Below, piece after piece: positions 63,874 through 64,000 of a stretch of 64,000 nucleotides of DNA. Origin of the DNA: Neisseria montereyensis (GTDB lineage Bacteria > Pseudomonadota > Gammaproteobacteria > Burkholderiales > Neisseriaceae); the NCBI RefSeq assembly GCF_024834045.1, contig NZ_JANUXW010000001.1, positions 434,001 through 498,000 of the forward strand. The letters run 5' to 3'. Each line of letters begins with the position of its first letter. Within the stretch, counting starts at the first letter, position 1. A model generated the notes under the pieces. The model saw only the letters and a program-made list of their open reading frames with translations, ran no database searches and had not been told where the DNA came from. Position numbers and translations under genes: made by a program.

Positions 63874-64000
63874 TTATTTAAAGTTTAATACAGGCCAGCC
63901 TTTTTCTTCGGCTTCCTGTTGCAAGACTTCATCAGGGTTGACGGCAACCGGGTCGCTAACGATACGCAGTAAAGGCAGATCGTTTTTAGAATCGCTGTAA
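63874..64000 (-). CDS. HAD-superfamily phosphatase, C-terminal end (partial)
   Basis: The frame enters from beyond the window end and stops at TAA 63874-63876. The visible 41 residues begin [23 protein letters not shown] and end in [20 protein letters not shown] is the HAD motif IV of the SerB-like HAD-IB subgroup (metal-binding aspartates), and the rest is the typical family end. The substrate cannot be judged from this part. Confidence 0.75.
   Translation of the reverse strand, partial: YSDSKNDLPLLRIVSDPVAVNPDEVLQQEAEEKGWPVLNFK

Overview
The window is chromosomal DNA of a member of the Neisseriaceae, most likely Neisseria or a close relative. The main sign is the DNA uptake sequence AGGCCGTCTGAA (the 'AG' dialect). 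It occurs dozens of times on both strands, often as inverted pairs that form terminator-like hairpins behind genes, and sometimes inside genes (tkt, mutL, uvrA, glcB, ispD, gloB). The gene content agrees: a TadA with an N-terminal TfoX_C-like domain, MutL with a DMHA..E..E endonuclease motif, ptsN-hprK-rapZ, a znuCBA operon on one strand, an ASBT-type bile acid symporter close to the crystallised N. meningitidis protein, and a polyglycine lipoprotein of the TbpB type. There is no rRNA and no CRISPR. Three tRNA genes are present: Leu(UAG), Val(UAC) and Asp(GUC).

Layout. 1-12.7 kb: the 3' part of rnr, tadA, a flavin reductase behind a Fur-box-like palindrome, tkt, mltG, ampD, zipA, a Tat-exported flavoprotein lipoprotein, and an aspartate/aromatic aminotransferase. 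12.8-19.9 kb: a DASS dicarboxylate transporter, ppk, purC, and a LysR regulator divergent from a nitroreductase. 20-23.4 kb: zinc importer znuCBA, with a 33-codon hydrophobic ORF overlapping the znuC start, and a DUF2288 gene. 23.5-27.1 kb: mutL, then the rpsF-priB-rpsR-rplI operon with a recognisable promoter and an S6:S18-type leader. 27.3-30.1 kb: two adjacent NarK-type transporters. 30.3-32.5 kb: a repeat island of about 200-bp modules, each made of a DUS pair plus a GC-rich imperfect palindrome, around a REP-associated tyrosine transposase. 32.5-37.9 kb: an AT-rich membrane protein gene, uvrA, ruvB and a small conserved gene.

38-48.5 kb: two small exported proteins, ASBT, rpe, glcB, dnaQ-ispD (ATGA overlap), an AAA ATPase, tRNA-Leu, a GAF-like gene overlapping ribA, tRNA-Val and tRNA-Asp. 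48.8-54.2 kb: the TbpB-like surface lipoprotein, butanediol dehydrogenase, ptsN-hprK-rapZ. 54.4-60.9 kb: rbgA, scpB, a CbiM-like membrane protein, gloB, pssA, a TSUP exporter, thiD and a 34-codon ORF with its own promoter, ribosome binding site and terminator. 61-64 kb: an unfamiliar 238-residue protein, three nearly identical tandem genes for an 84-residue secreted protein that share a palindrome at a fixed distance from the -10 box, cutA, and the 3' end of a HAD phosphatase gene.

Most of the window is housekeeping. The accessory or little-described parts are the RAYT/DUS repeat island, the AT-rich gene next to uvrA, the triplicated secreted-protein genes and the two unlisted small ORFs (upstream of znuC and downstream of thiD). 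All functional calls are made by eye from sequence motifs, with no database search.
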